44,263 nt of DNA from an uncultured Porphyromonadaceae bacterium (GCA_947176935.1 CAMWSP010000002.1:1-44263); one strand, 5' to 3'. Positions 9,411 through 18,376 are shown, counted from the stretch's first letter. Notes: generated from the sequence alone by a model not told the origin. Made by a program: numbers and translations.

Positions 9411-10856
9411 TTATTCGGCAAATGCGGCGGCCACTTCCTCGCGGTCGTCGAAATGGTGTTTGATTCCTTTGATTTCCTGATAGTCCTCGTGGCCCTTGCC
9501 GGCAATGAGGATAACGTCGCCCGGTTCGGCCAGGGCGGCAGCTGCGCGGATTGCCTCGCGGCGGTCAACTATGACGAGGGCCGATTTGCGCATGTCGTCG
9601 TCGAGTCCGGCTTCCATTTCGGCCAGAATGGCTTCCGGCTCTTCGAAGCGGGGATTATCGGAGGTGAGGATGAGGCGGTCGGAGCGCTTGGCGGCTTCGG
9701 CGGCCATGATGGGGCGCTTGCCGGCGTCGCGGTTGCCGCCGCAGCCAACAACGGTGATTATCCGCTTGGGGCCTACTTCCTTAATGGCTTCCAGAACGTT
9801 GATAACGGCATCGGGCGTGTGGGCATAGTCGACAATGGCAATCACTCCGCGCGGCGAGCGCACGGCCTGGAAGCGGCCGGCAACGGGCACCAGGCTGCTG
9901 ATGTGGCGGAGCACTTCGCTTTCCGGCCAGCCCAGCAGGCAGCATGCGCCGAAAACCGCGGTGAGGTTATAGGCGTTGAAGCGGCCGGTGAAAAGGGTTT
10001 CCACTTCGTGGCCGTTGAGGCTCAGAAGGGTCCCGTCGAGGCGGCTTTCAATGATGCGGCCTGTGAAGTCGGCCATTGAGCGCAGCGAGTAGGTGAAGTG
10101 GCGCGCGGCGCAGTTCTGGAGCATGACGCGGCCCACTTTATCGTCGATGTTTACCAGCGCGAAGGCATCGGCGGGGAGCCCGTCGAAGAAAGACTTCTTG
10201 GCTTCGAGATAGGCCTGGACTGTTTTGTGGTAGTCGAGGTGGTCGCGGGTGAGGTTGCTGAACACACCGCCGGCAAACTTCAGCCCGGCAATGCGATGCT
10301 GATGGGCGGCGTGGGAGCTGACCTCCATGGCGGCCACCGAGCAGCCGGCCTCGACCATGCGCGCCAGCAACTCGTTGATGCTGTAGGCGTCGGGGGTAGT
10401 TTGCGTGGCGTGGATGGCTTCGGTTTCAATGTAGTTGCAAACCGTTGAGAGCAGACCGGCCTTGAGGCCCATGAGGCGCGCCATTTCGTAGATGAGGGTG
10501 GCAGTGGTGGTTTTGCCGTTGGTGCCGGTAACGCCCACCAGCTTGAGCTTGCGCGAGGGGTGGCCGAACCATTCCGACGAAAGCAGGCCCAGGGCCACGG
10601 CGCTGTTTTCTACAACAACATAGCTGATTCCGGGGAGCACCTTTTCGGGGAGCTGCTCGCAGACTATGGCCGCCACTCCGGAGTGTTCGAGCAGGGGAAT
10701 GAACGAATGGCCGTTGACCGCAGTGCCGCGAACGGCAACGAACATCGAGCCGGGAGTTACCTTGCGGGAGTCGAAGGTCAGGGCCGAGATTTCCGGATTT
10801 TTGGGACCCACGAGCTGCTTGGGCTTGAGGGTTGAAATGAGCTGAAGGAGTTGCAT
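9411..10856 (-). CDS. murE: UDP-MurNAc-tripeptide synthetase MurE (diaminopimelate type)
   Basis: MurE adds the third residue of the stem peptide. The 481-residue product has the P-loop TGTNGKTT at 110-117, TTPDA, SNLTRDHLDYH, VDYAHTPDA and VGCGGNRDAGKRP. The motif DNPR near residue 400 marks use of meso-diaminopimelate rather than lysine. A C-terminal GKGHEDYQ is also present. It sits 25 bp downstream of ftsI and 3 bp before mraY. Confidence 0.97.
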   Translation of the reverse strand: MQLLQLISTLKPKQLVGPKNPEISALTFDSRKVTPGSMFVAVRGTAVNGHSFIPLLEHSGVAAIVCEQLPEKVLPGISYVVVENSAVALGLLSSEWFGHPSRKLKLVGVTGTNGKTTTATLIYEMARLMGLKAGLLSTVCNYIETEAIHATQTTPDAYSINELLARMVEAGCSVAAMEVSSHAAHQHRIAGLKFAGGVFSNLTRDHLDYHKTVQAYLEAKKSFFDGLPADAFALVNIDDKVGRVMLQNCAARHFTYSLRSMADFTGRIIESRLDGTLLSLNGHEVETLFTGRFNAYNLTAVFGACCLLGWPESEVLRHISSLVPVAGRFQAVRSPRGVIAIVDYAHTPDAVINVLEAIKEVGPKRIITVVGCGGNRDAGKRPIMAAEAAKRSDRLILTSDNPRFEEPEAILAEMEAGLDDDMRKSALVIVDRREAIRAAAALAEPGDVILIAGKGHEDYQEIKGIKHHFDDREEVAAAFAE

Positions 10857-10881
10857 AGCCGGTTGTTTATGTTGTTGGTTA

Positions 10882-13008
10882 TTATGGTTTCAGTGTGAGG
10901 GTTACTTTTCCGTTGGAGAGAGGGGCGCCCGCGGCGGGGGTCTGGTGGGCAACGTGGCCAACGCCGTTGAAGGCCACTTCCAGTCCGCTGCGTTCAAGGG
11001 TTGCCACCGCTTCGCGCAGCCCCATGCCGCAAACGTTGGGTATGCCGTTTTCAACCTTGGCGCCGCTGCTTAGGCGCTTGGGCTGAACGCCGGTTTTCTG
11101 CTTCACGATGCGGGTCAGGTCGTCGGCGGCGGAGGCGAACACCGTGGGCTTCGTTTCCTTATATGATTCGTCGGCTTGGGCGTCTTTGACGTAGTCCGAC
11201 TCGTTGCCGAGCATTCCGCGCGCATACATGGCTATGGCCACGTCGCGCAAAACGGTACCCGAGGTGGTTGCGGCGCCGAAAACATTTTCGCGCGGGTGAT
11301 ACATCAGCACCACGCAGCTGTATTTGGGCTCCTCGGCGGGGAAATAGCCGCAGAAAGCCAGGCGCTTGCGCGCGGTGTCGTATTGGCGCGTTTCGGGGTT
11401 GACCGAGTAGCAGGTGCCGGTTTTGCCGGCCAGGGTAACGTAGGGGTTTCGCAGCGAGCGGGCAGTGCCGTGGTCGCCGTTGACCACCAGCGACAGACAC
11501 TGCTGCATCATTTTTGCCGTACGCTCGGAGCAAGCGCGTTCGCGCACATAGCTTATCGGAATTATAGAGTCGACGCCCTCGCGGTGGAGCGCCTTGACCA
11601 GGTGGGGGCGCACATAGCGGCCGCCGTTGGCAATGGCGTTGTAGATGCTCAGGGTGTGGAGCGGCGGAATTTCAGCGCCGTAGCCGTAGAACTGACGCGA
11701 AAGCGTTACCAATCCGCCCGAACCGAGCGGAACCACCGGGAACCAGGGCGCCATTTCTTCGCCTATGCCTGATTTGAGCTTTTCGAGGAAGCCGGTCTGG
11801 GCAACGCGGTCGTGCCAGCCCTGGGGCGACTTGTAGTAGCGCGACAGCAGGCGCGCCATGCCTATGTTGCTCGACTGCTCGATGCAGCCGGCCACGGTCA
11901 GCTGCGCGTTATAGTGCGAGTCGGTTATGGCGCGGCCCTGGCCGAAGGCCTGGAAGGAGTTGCCGATGGTGATAACCGAGTCGAGGTCGTTGATATAGCC
12001 GTCTTCAATGGCAATCATCATGCTCAGCGGCTTCACCACCGAGCCGGGCTCGAAGCGGCGCACGGCGCGGTTCATGGCTTCGATGTAGATGCCTTCGCCT
12101 TTGTGTTGGGGGTCTTCCTCGAGGTTGCAGATTCCTTTGATTTCGCCCGTGGCCACCTCCATGAGCACCGCCGTGCCCCATTCGGCGCGGCAGAACTTCA
12201 GGCGGTCGAGCAGGGCATTTTCCAGCAGGTCCTGCATTTGCACGTCGATGGTGCTCTCAACGTTCCAGCCTCGGATTGCGGGCGTTTCGACCCAGTCGCC
12301 GATGCCTCGGGTAAAGTTTACTTTCTTGCTGGTGCCAGCGCGGCCGAACAGCAGCGAGTCGAGGGCGTATTCGAGCCCCGACATGCCGTGGATTTCGCCG
12401 TTTCTATGCTCGCTGACAACCCCGATTGAGAGTTTGGCCATAGGCCCGTAGGGATTGCGGCGGCGGAGCATCGGTTCGGCCAGCAGGCCGTGGTTGCCCA
12501 GACGGCGACCCTTGAAGAACGGGAAGTTCTTGATTTGCTGATAGTCGGCGTAGCTAACGTTGGAAATCAGGCGCCAGCCGCGCGGGCGGCGTTTGCGTTT
12601 GAGCGGGGCCTCGAGCGAGTCGCGCCAGGCGGTGGCACCGCCCGGAATCGGGAAGTAGCGCGCCAGCGAATCGGCCAGCGAGTCTTTCTTCTCAACGAAG
12701 GCCTTCCAGTGGAAACCTTCGGAGCCGAAGTCCATGCGCAGGGTGTAGTATTGCAGAGTCGTGGCCAGCACGGAGCCGTCGGCCGCGAGAATGTCGCCGC
12801 GGGCCGGCTGGATGGTAGTCGAGGTGCTGTTGAGTTCCTGTTTTGCGCGTTCGTTCCAGTGGGGGGCGTCGATGACCGAGTTCTTGAACGTGTTGTAGGC
12901 AATCCAGAGGGCTGCCAGCAGGAAGAAAACGGAAACGATCAGGTAGCGCGACATCATTGATGCGCGTTTGCCTTTCTTGTTGGATTTTGCGGGTTTGCGG
13001 GGTGCCAT
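10882..13008 (-). CDS. ftsI: Septal transpeptidase FtsI (PBP3-like) with a PASTA domain
   Basis: This is a class B penicillin-binding protein that cross-links septal peptidoglycan. The 708-residue product has a basic cytoplasmic N-terminus, one membrane segment at about 21-38, a dimerisation region (ARGDILAADGSVLATT) and the transpeptidase domain. The active-site serine lies in PGSVVK (Ser323, Lys326), followed by SSN at 379-381 and KTG at 529-531. The last 60 or so residues form a PASTA-like domain (VPNVCGMGLREAVATLERSGL), as I recall from other Bacteroidetes FtsI. It lies 20 bp after the ftsL-like gene. Confidence 0.95.
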   Translation of the reverse strand: MAPRKPAKSNKKGKRASMMSRYLIVSVFFLLAALWIAYNTFKNSVIDAPHWNERAKQELNSTSTTIQPARGDILAADGSVLATTLQYYTLRMDFGSEGFHWKAFVEKKDSLADSLARYFPIPGGATAWRDSLEAPLKRKRRPRGWRLISNVSYADYQQIKNFPFFKGRRLGNHGLLAEPMLRRRNPYGPMAKLSIGVVSEHRNGEIHGMSGLEYALDSLLFGRAGTSKKVNFTRGIGDWVETPAIRGWNVESTIDVQMQDLLENALLDRLKFCRAEWGTAVLMEVATGEIKGICNLEEDPQHKGEGIYIEAMNRAVRRFEPGSVVKPLSMMIAIEDGYINDLDSVITIGNSFQAFGQGRAITDSHYNAQLTVAGCIEQSSNIGMARLLSRYYKSPQGWHDRVAQTGFLEKLKSGIGEEMAPWFPVVPLGSGGLVTLSRQFYGYGAEIPPLHTLSIYNAIANGGRYVRPHLVKALHREGVDSIIPISYVRERACSERTAKMMQQCLSLVVNGDHGTARSLRNPYVTLAGKTGTCYSVNPETRQYDTARKRLAFCGYFPAEEPKYSCVVLMYHPRENVFGAATTSGTVLRDVAIAMYARGMLGNESDYVKDAQADESYKETKPTVFASAADDLTRIVKQKTGVQPKRLSSGAKVENGIPNVCGMGLREAVATLERSGLEVAFNGVGHVAHQTPAAGAPLSNGKVTLTLKP

Positions 13009-13028
13009 GGTTGTTTCCGTCAGTGGGG

Positions 13029-13361
13029 TTATTTCTCAATGTGATAGGGCGGGCGCGACTGAACCGCAAGGTCCAGGCCGAGCGAGTCGAGGGTTTGGCG
13101 CATCTGGCTTTCGCGGATGCGGCCCATGTATTCTCCGCGAATGCGGTAGCTTTCGGTCTGCACTATGTCCAGGCGGTTGTGGAGCCGGCGAATCTGCTCC
13201 ATTGAGCGCTGGCAGGAGTAGCGGTTGGTGATGTAGACCAGCACCATGGCCAGGATAACGAACACCTGGAGCCAATGGCGCGCAAAGAATGTGCCGGAAA
13301 TCAGTCGCCCTTCAATCAGGCGGCTGATGAGCGAGTCTTGTTTGTTTTCTTCGTTGCTCAT
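13029..13361 (-). CDS. FtsL-like divisome protein
   Basis: This is a 110-residue bitopic membrane protein. A cytoplasmic N-terminus of about 29 residues is followed by one membrane segment (WLQVFVILAMVLVYITNRY) and a predicted coiled coil (SMEQIRRLHNRLDIVQTESYRIRGEYMGRIRESQ). This architecture and its place between rsmH and ftsI fit the FtsL-like proteins of Bacteroidetes, which hold FtsQ and FtsI in the divisome. Sequence identity to proteobacterial FtsL is not evident. It overlaps the rsmH stop by 4 nt. Confidence 0.85.
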   Translation of the reverse strand: MSNEENKQDSLISRLIEGRLISGTFFARHWLQVFVILAMVLVYITNRYSCQRSMEQIRRLHNRLDIVQTESYRIRGEYMGRIRESQMRQTLDSLGLDLAVQSRPPYHIEK

Positions 13362-14284
13362 TGCGGAGAGATGATTTTTTCAGCCACACGGAGTTTTGCG
13401 CTGCGGCTGCGGGGGTTGTTTTCTATTTCGGCGGCATCGGCCACTATGGGCTTCGATGTCAGCAGTTTCAGGGGCGACAGGTTGCGACCGAAAAAGTCTT
13501 TCTGCTCCTTGCCGTCGATGCGGCCGGTGCGCATGAAGTTCTTGACCAGACGGTCTTCCAGCGAGTGGTAGGTGATGATAGCCAGGCGTCCGCCGGGAGC
13601 CAGCGAGTCGAGCGAGCGTTCAAGCAGCTGCTCCAGCGCGCGGATTTCGTCGTTGACAACTATTCGCAGCGCCTGAAACACCTGGGCCAGCTCTTTTTTC
13701 TCGGCCTTGGGCGATATGTGGGGGCGCACCGTTGCCAGCAGCTGCTCAATGGTTTGAATCGGCGCGGCGGAGCGGGCGCTGACTATTGCGCGGGCCAGCT
13801 TGCGCGCCTGCTTCAGCTCGCCGTAGAGGTGGAAAATCGAGGCGAGTTCTTCCTCGCTTTCGTTGGCCAGCAGGTCGGCGGCGGTGCGGCGTGAGCGGCG
13901 GTTCATGCGCATGTCCAGCGGGCCGTCGAAGCGGAAGCTGAAGCCGCGTTCGGCCGAGTCGAAGTGGTGGAACGAAACGCCCAGGTCGGCCAGAATTCCG
14001 TCTACCCGGCCCTTTACTCCGTAGTAGCGCAGATATTGGCTGATGTAGCGGAAATTGCCGTGGATGGGCGTTAGCCGCGGGTCGGCCGGAGCGTTCTCGA
14101 GGGCCTCCTCGTCCTGGTCGAATACATAGAGCGCTCCGTCGGGTCCGAGATTGCTTAAAATCGCGCGCGAGTGGCCGCCGCCGCCAAAAGTGGCGTCGGC
14201 ATAAATTCCTGTCGGCGTGATGTTTAGCGACTCAATGACCTGAGGAAGAAGTGCTGGAATGTGATAAACCGGTTGCTCGTTCAT
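13358..14284 (-). CDS. rsmH: 16S rRNA (cytosine-1402-N4)-methyltransferase RsmH
   Basis: RsmH methylates C1402 of 16S rRNA in the ribosomal P site. I chose the ATG at 14284 (308 residues, MNEQPVYHIPALLPQV) because it gives the family's N-terminus. An in-frame ATG at 14332 would add 16 residues without family character. The SAM-binding GGGGHS lies at 34-39. DGILADLGVSFHHFDSAERGFSF and LAIITYHSLEDRLVKNF are RsmH hallmarks. It is the first gene of the dcw cluster here. The mraZ gene that often precedes it is absent, and the upstream DNA leads to a divergent operon. Confidence 0.95.
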   Translation of the reverse strand: MNEQPVYHIPALLPQVIESLNITPTGIYADATFGGGGHSRAILSNLGPDGALYVFDQDEEALENAPADPRLTPIHGNFRYISQYLRYYGVKGRVDGILADLGVSFHHFDSAERGFSFRFDGPLDMRMNRRSRRTAADLLANESEEELASIFHLYGELKQARKLARAIVSARSAAPIQTIEQLLATVRPHISPKAEKKELAQVFQALRIVVNDEIRALEQLLERSLDSLAPGGRLAIITYHSLEDRLVKNFMRTGRIDGKEQKDFFGRNLSPLKLLTSKPIVADAAEIENNPRSRSAKLRVAEKIISPQ

Positions 14285-14289
14285 GACCC

Positions 14290-14297
14290 CAAATTTA
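14290..14297 (-). promoter_or_regulatory. Candidate -7 element for the dcw cluster
   Basis: On the minus strand this reads TAAATTTG, a match to the Bacteroidetes -7 consensus TAnnTTTG. A weak -33 match (ATTG) is found 22 nt upstream. The element ends only 5 nt before the rsmH ATG, so a transcript from it would be leaderless or nearly so. No other match is seen between rsmH and the divergent gene. Confidence 0.4.
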
Positions 14298-14443
14298 CAA
14301 CATTTTCGGGAATAATTTACAATTCCAAACAAAAAAAGTTATCAACAACCGATATTTTGCTCATTCTCAGAATTATAAAAATTTACATTCGCAAAATTTT
14401 GCCATTCATCAGGGGGCGCCGACTCGTGCGTGCGCGTGGGCGA

Positions 14444-14475
14444 TTTGTTCGTTTCGGATTTTTTTTCTATCTTTG
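14444..14475 (+). promoter_or_regulatory. Promoter of the thioredoxin-like/DUF6029 operon
   Basis: TTTG at 14444-14447, a 20-nt spacer and TATCTTTG at 14468-14475 match both parts of the Bacteroidetes housekeeping promoter. The expected transcription start is near 14481, about 20 nt upstream of the ATG at 14503. Confidence 0.75.
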
Positions 14476-14502
14476 CGTGAATATTATCCGATACTCACAG
14501 TT

Positions 14503-15018
14503 ATGAAAGCTATCAAATCACTCATTATCATGCTCGCGGTGGCGCTGGCAGTGCCCGCAGCTCAGGCAGCTTTGCCCTCAACCCAGCTCAAGACCCTCAA
14601 AGGCAAGGTGGTTGACACCGCTACCCTTAACAACAACGGCAAGCCGATGATTATCACCTTCTTTGCCGGCTGGTGCAAACCGTGTCTGCGCGAGCTCAAC
14701 GCCATCAATGAATACTACGACGACTGGCGCGAGGAAACCGGCGTGAAGCTCATTGCCATTTCAATCGATGAGGCCGACAAGATTACCAACGTGCGCAAAA
14801 CGGTGAACAGCAACAACTGGGATTACGAAATTCTGCTTGATCCCAACAGCGACTTCAAGCGCGCTCTCGGTATTCAGAATATCCCCCACATGCTCATCAT
14901 TGACGGTCAGGGCAAAATCGTTGAAAACCGCAGCGGCTACACCGACGGTTCCGAAAACCACATAATCAAGAAACTCCGCGAAATTACCGCAACCAAAAAG
15001 GTCACCAAGAAAAAGTGA
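14503..15018 (+). CDS. Exported thioredoxin-like protein (TlpA/ResA type)
   Basis: This 171-residue protein has a signal peptide (MKAIKSLIIMLAVALAVPAAQA) and a thioredoxin fold. The redox motif WCKPC sits in ITFFAGWCKPCLRELNAI, and the cis-proline region reads IQNIPHMLIID. It is a probable periplasmic thiol-disulfide oxidoreductase. The partner is not shown by sequence, but the downstream Omp28-like lipoprotein carries a CINC motif and may be one. The ATG at 14503 was chosen because it starts the signal peptide. The stop overlaps the next start (TGATG). Confidence 0.85.
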   Translation: MKAIKSLIIMLAVALAVPAAQAALPSTQLKTLKGKVVDTATLNNNGKPMIITFFAGWCKPCLRELNAINEYYDDWREETGVKLIAISIDEADKITNVRKTVNSNNWDYEILLDPNSDFKRALGIQNIPHMLIIDGQGKIVENRSGYTDGSENHIIKKLREITATKKVTKKK

Positions 15019-16694
15019 TGCGCAAGAATTCAGTTGCACTGCTGGCAGCGCTGCTTCCGCTGGCCGCTTCAGCCATCGACTTCGGCTCGCCCAAGAATCC
15101 GGACCGTCAGGTGACGGCCCACGGCTCCATTCAGGTCGACGGCCTCGTTCCCGAGAAGGAGGGCTCCACGACCTACAAGGAAAAACTCCTCGGCGACGCT
15201 TATGCCAACGTAGGGTTGTTCAGCAAATATGTCGACGCGGGTTTGCGCGTTGAGTATCTCGAACACCCGCTGCCTGCGTTCTATTCCTCGCCCGGATTCA
15301 AGGGGTGGGGCATAGGCAACTTCTATGCCACCGGCAAGTATAAGGGTTTCCAGCTCACCGCCGGCGACATCTACGAGCAGTTCGGCACCGGCATGATTCT
15401 GCGCACCTATGAGGACCGCGCTCTCGGCATCGACAACGCCATTCGCGGCGGTCGCCTGAAAATCGACGCCCTGAGAGGTTTCCACTTCACGGCCCTCGGC
15501 GGCGTTCAGCGCCGCTATTGGGACTGGACCACCAATTCGCGCGTTTATGCCGCCGACCTGGAATGGGAAATGCAGGAATACATCAAGCCGCTGCAGGCCC
15601 ACGACATAACCTGGACCCTGGGCGCCGCATGGGTTTGCAAATATGAACGCTACAAGGAGCATGCCGACAGCATTCAGACTCCGCTGCCCATTGACGGCCA
15701 CTATCAGTTCCTCAACCTGCCGCAGCGCGTCAATGCTTTCGACGTCAGGACCCACTTCTATAAAGGCAATGTTGACGTTCTGGCCGAATTCGCCCTGAAG
15801 CACCCCGATCCTTCGGCCGACAATAACTACACCTTCAGCCGCGGAACCGCCCTGCTGCTTTCGGCAACCTACTCCAAACGCGGCCTGTCGGCCCAGCTGC
15901 AGGCCAAACGCTCGGAGGATATGAGCTACCGCACGCGCCGCACAATGACCGACATCACCTCGTTTATCAACTATCTGCCCCCGTTTGCGTATCAGCACAC
16001 CTATGCGCTGGCGGCAATGTATCCCTACGCCACGCAATACGCTCCCGGCGAATGGGCCTTCCAGGGCAACTTCGCCTACTCGCTCAAACGCCGCACCAAA
16101 CTGCGCCTGAACCTGAGCTATATCCGCGGAATCAAGCGCGAGGGCGACTGGCAGAAAACCGACGACTCGATGTATGGCAAGGACGCTGTGAAAACCTCCT
16201 TCTTCGGAACCGGCCCGCTCTACTATCAGGATTTCAACCTGCAGGCCGACCATAAGTTCAATCGCGCCTTCTCGATGAACGCCATGTATATGTTCCAGCG
16301 CTATAACAAAACCGCCATTGAAGGCGAGGGCGGCACCATCAATGCCCACATAGCCGTTCTGGAAGCCAAGGGCAAATGTTCCGACGTCGTTACCCTGCGC
16401 GGCGAGCTGCAATATCTGGCTACCAAACAGGATAAGGGCGACTGGCTCTACGGCATGATCGAGGTGTCGATTCTGCCTTATCTGATGGTTTCCGCGTCTG
16501 ACCAGTGGAACTTCGGTAACCCCAATGGCGAAAAGGACCATTACTATATGTTTACCGTTACCGGCAACTACCGCAACAACCGCCTGATGCTCGGCTACGG
16601 CCGCACCCGCGAAGGCTTCAACTGCTCGGGCGGCGTTTGCCGCTTCATGCCGGCCACCCGCGGTTTCCAACTCGCTTATAACTTTAACTTCTAA
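15018..16694 (+). CDS. DUF6029 family outer-membrane protein
   Basis: This 558-residue exported protein has a signal peptide (MRKNSVALLAALLPLAASA). The body has alternating aromatic and polar residues and many short beta-strand-like stretches. It ends in an aromatic-rich strand (GFQLAYNFNF), as expected for an outer-membrane beta barrel. Features such as DIYEQFGTGMILRTYEDRALGIDNAIRGG match my memory of the DUF6029 family, whose function is unknown. It is coupled to the thioredoxin-like gene by a 1-nt overlap and is followed 15 nt later by the Omp28-like gene. Confidence 0.75.
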   Translation: MRKNSVALLAALLPLAASAIDFGSPKNPDRQVTAHGSIQVDGLVPEKEGSTTYKEKLLGDAYANVGLFSKYVDAGLRVEYLEHPLPAFYSSPGFKGWGIGNFYATGKYKGFQLTAGDIYEQFGTGMILRTYEDRALGIDNAIRGGRLKIDALRGFHFTALGGVQRRYWDWTTNSRVYAADLEWEMQEYIKPLQAHDITWTLGAAWVCKYERYKEHADSIQTPLPIDGHYQFLNLPQRVNAFDVRTHFYKGNVDVLAEFALKHPDPSADNNYTFSRGTALLLSATYSKRGLSAQLQAKRSEDMSYRTRRTMTDITSFINYLPPFAYQHTYALAAMYPYATQYAPGEWAFQGNFAYSLKRRTKLRLNLSYIRGIKREGDWQKTDDSMYGKDAVKTSFFGTGPLYYQDFNLQADHKFNRAFSMNAMYMFQRYNKTAIEGEGGTINAHIAVLEAKGKCSDVVTLRGELQYLATKQDKGDWLYGMIEVSILPYLMVSASDQWNFGNPNGEKDHYYMFTVTGNYRNNRLMLGYGRTREGFNCSGGVCRFMPATRGFQLAYNFNF

Positions 16695-16709
16695 ATCTCT
16701 CTCCAAACA

Positions 16710-17525
16710 ATGAATAAGACATTTCCTAAACTCTTTGCCCTGCTGGCCGGAACGCTGATGCTTGCCGGCTGCGAGGAAAGCATTCCCGCCGACAAGCGCT
16801 ACACTCCGATTTCCAACAGCAAACCCGTGCGCTCGGTGCTGGTCGAGGAATATACCGGCGAAAACTGCATTAACTGCCCCAACGGCCACGTTGCCCTCGA
16901 AGCCATCGAGGAACTCTACAACACTCCGGAGAATCTGGAGCAGGGCGTGGGCGTGGTTGCGGTAGGCATCCACATTCCCAACTGGGGCCGTCCGGTCGAC
17001 AAAGGCGGCTTCATAGCTCCCGAGGCCGAATCGCTCACTCCCGATGAAGTGAACCCGCCGCAGGCGCAGGTGAACCGCAGGTCGGGACTGCTTGACCGCA
17101 ATGATTGGGCCAAGTTTATCAAGGAGGCTATTGCAACTCCCACGCGCGTTACGTTTGTAAACAGCGTGCTGGCCGAACAGCGGGGCGACCAAATGGTTAT
17201 TTCCGGCGCCGTTCACTCAGTCGAGAATTTCAACGACACCCGCCTGCACGTCTGGGTGGTGGAGGATAATATAGTGAGCCGCCAGCGTCAGCCCGACGGT
17301 TCAATGGTTGCCGACTATGTTCACATGAACGTTTTCCGCGGTTGCGTCAATGGCGTCAAAGGCTCCGAGTTCACCCTTAGCCGCAACGACGACCGCCGGT
17401 TCAGCTTCACCTATCCGATTGCCGCCGAGTGGAAGCCGGAAAATCTGCGCGTGGTGGTGTTCGTTGAATCTCAGAGCTTCGGAGTTATGAACGTGACTCA
17501 AAACAATCTGCAAATAAATCAATAA
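16710..17525 (+). CDS. Omp28-related lipoprotein
   Basis: This is a 271-residue lipoprotein: the signal peptide ends in a lipobox, LAGC. The mature part begins with an Omp28-like thioredoxin-fold region (VRSVLVEEYTGENCINCPNGH) holding a CxxC motif, and has a beta-rich C-terminal half. Omp28 proteins are surface proteins of Bacteroidetes, first described in Porphyromonas gingivalis, with no settled biochemical role. Its neighbours (thioredoxin-like, DUF6029, sorting-domain cargo) suggest a shared envelope task. Confidence 0.8.
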   Translation: MNKTFPKLFALLAGTLMLAGCEESIPADKRYTPISNSKPVRSVLVEEYTGENCINCPNGHVALEAIEELYNTPENLEQGVGVVAVGIHIPNWGRPVDKGGFIAPEAESLTPDEVNPPQAQVNRRSGLLDRNDWAKFIKEAIATPTRVTFVNSVLAEQRGDQMVISGAVHSVENFNDTRLHVWVVEDNIVSRQRQPDGSMVADYVHMNVFRGCVNGVKGSEFTLSRNDDRRFSFTYPIAAEWKPENLRVVVFVESQSFGVMNVTQNNLQINQ

Positions 17526-17543
17526 TCAAACATATAAGCGCTT

Positions 17544-18215
17544 ATGAACAAAATCTTTACATCACTTCTGATGCTCGGAGCGGCTTTTGCGGCTTCGGCT
17601 CAGAACTTCACGGTCAGCAGCGTTGACGGCCCGGTTGCAAACGGCGCGACGCTGTCGGTCGGCTATGATTACAATTCCGAATGGGATATGTATGACTGGG
17701 ACCCCGAACTGACCATCCATGCCAACAAGGCCGGCACCTACACCATTTCGGCCACCGCTTCGGAATCGGGCGTTGTGCAGTTCTGCGGTTTCACCGGCCA
17801 GTGCACCATTCTCAAACCCTCGGCTTCGCGTTCCGCCTCCATTAGCGCGGGTCAGGAAGTTCCGATGCAGCTCGACATCAAAGGCGCGTTCGAATTGCTG
17901 TCGAAGCCCGTTTCGCTGGAAGTTACCGTTACCGACGGCAGCGAAACCGTTAAGTTCACCGTGAACTTCGTGAACGAAGACCGCTCCGCCGGCATCACTG
18001 CCCCCGCCAAGGCCGCCGGCACTCTGCGCTTCGCAGGCCGCACGCTGAACTTCTCGCTCGAGAATGCCGCAACTTTCACCTTATATAATATAAGCGGACG
18101 CCAGGTTATGAGCCGCGCCCTGAACGGCACCGGTTCCGTTAACCTTTCGGCGATTCCCGCGGGTGTCTACGTTTATCGTTGCGGCACCGCCACCGGCAAG
18201 GTTATCATTAAGTAA
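17544..18215 (+). CDS. Small secreted protein with a T9SS type A sorting domain
   Basis: This 223-residue protein has a signal peptide (MNKIFTSLLMLGAAFAASA), a beta-rich central region of unknown function, and a C-terminal domain at about 160-223. The end (FTLYNISGRQVMSR, then IPAGVYVYRCG and GKVIIK) has the pattern of type A sorting domains, which direct proteins through type IX secretion to the cell surface. The central domain, rich in Ser, Thr and Val, is not one I recognise. It follows the Omp28-like gene by 18 nt and probably ends that operon. Confidence 0.75.
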   Translation: MNKIFTSLLMLGAAFAASAQNFTVSSVDGPVANGATLSVGYDYNSEWDMYDWDPELTIHANKAGTYTISATASESGVVQFCGFTGQCTILKPSASRSASISAGQEVPMQLDIKGAFELLSKPVSLEVTVTDGSETVKFTVNFVNEDRSAGITAPAKAAGTLRFAGRTLNFSLENAATFTLYNISGRQVMSRALNGTGSVNLSAIPAGVYVYRCGTATGKVIIK

Positions 18216-18223
18216 ATTGAACA

Positions 18224-18341
18224 GTAGGGACGTGCCTTTGGCACGTTTCAACAGCGACTGAGCATCAACTGAAACGTGCCAGAGGCACGTCCCTACAGGT
18301 TTTGGTGTTTTAATTGAAACGTGCCAAAGGCACGTCCCTAC
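18224..18341. repeat. Three copies of a 27-bp palindromic repeat
   Basis: Copies lie at 18224-18250 (reverse orientation), 18270-18296 and 18315-18341. Each holds an inverted repeat around GACGTGCC and GGCACGTC, flanked by TGAAAC on one side and CCTAC on the other. Copies 2 and 3 also share a tail like TTGGTGTTTT, so they are a direct duplication with a 45-bp period. As RNA each can form a strong hairpin. They fill the gap after the sorting-domain gene, so they may help end transcription. Confidence 0.9.
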
Positions 18342-18348
18342 AAGTATT

Positions 18349-18376
18349 GGTGTTTTGCAACACCACGAATTTTTTT
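18349..18376 (+). terminator. Candidate weak terminator before the GH20 genes
   Basis: GGTGTT (18349-18354) pairs with AACACC (18359-18364) around a TTGC loop. A run of seven T follows five bases later. The stem is short, so this is tentative. Confidence 0.4.

Noticed and set aside
14285-14332. Longer start of rsmH at 14332
   Set aside because: The added residues look random, and the family N-terminus begins at 14284.
15069-17216. A 715-codon open frame on the minus strand
   Set aside because: It runs opposite the DUF6029 and Omp28-like genes, which have signal peptides and good spacing. It has no family features.
18224-18341. Insertion sequence
   Set aside because: No transposase frame is present; the unit is far too short.
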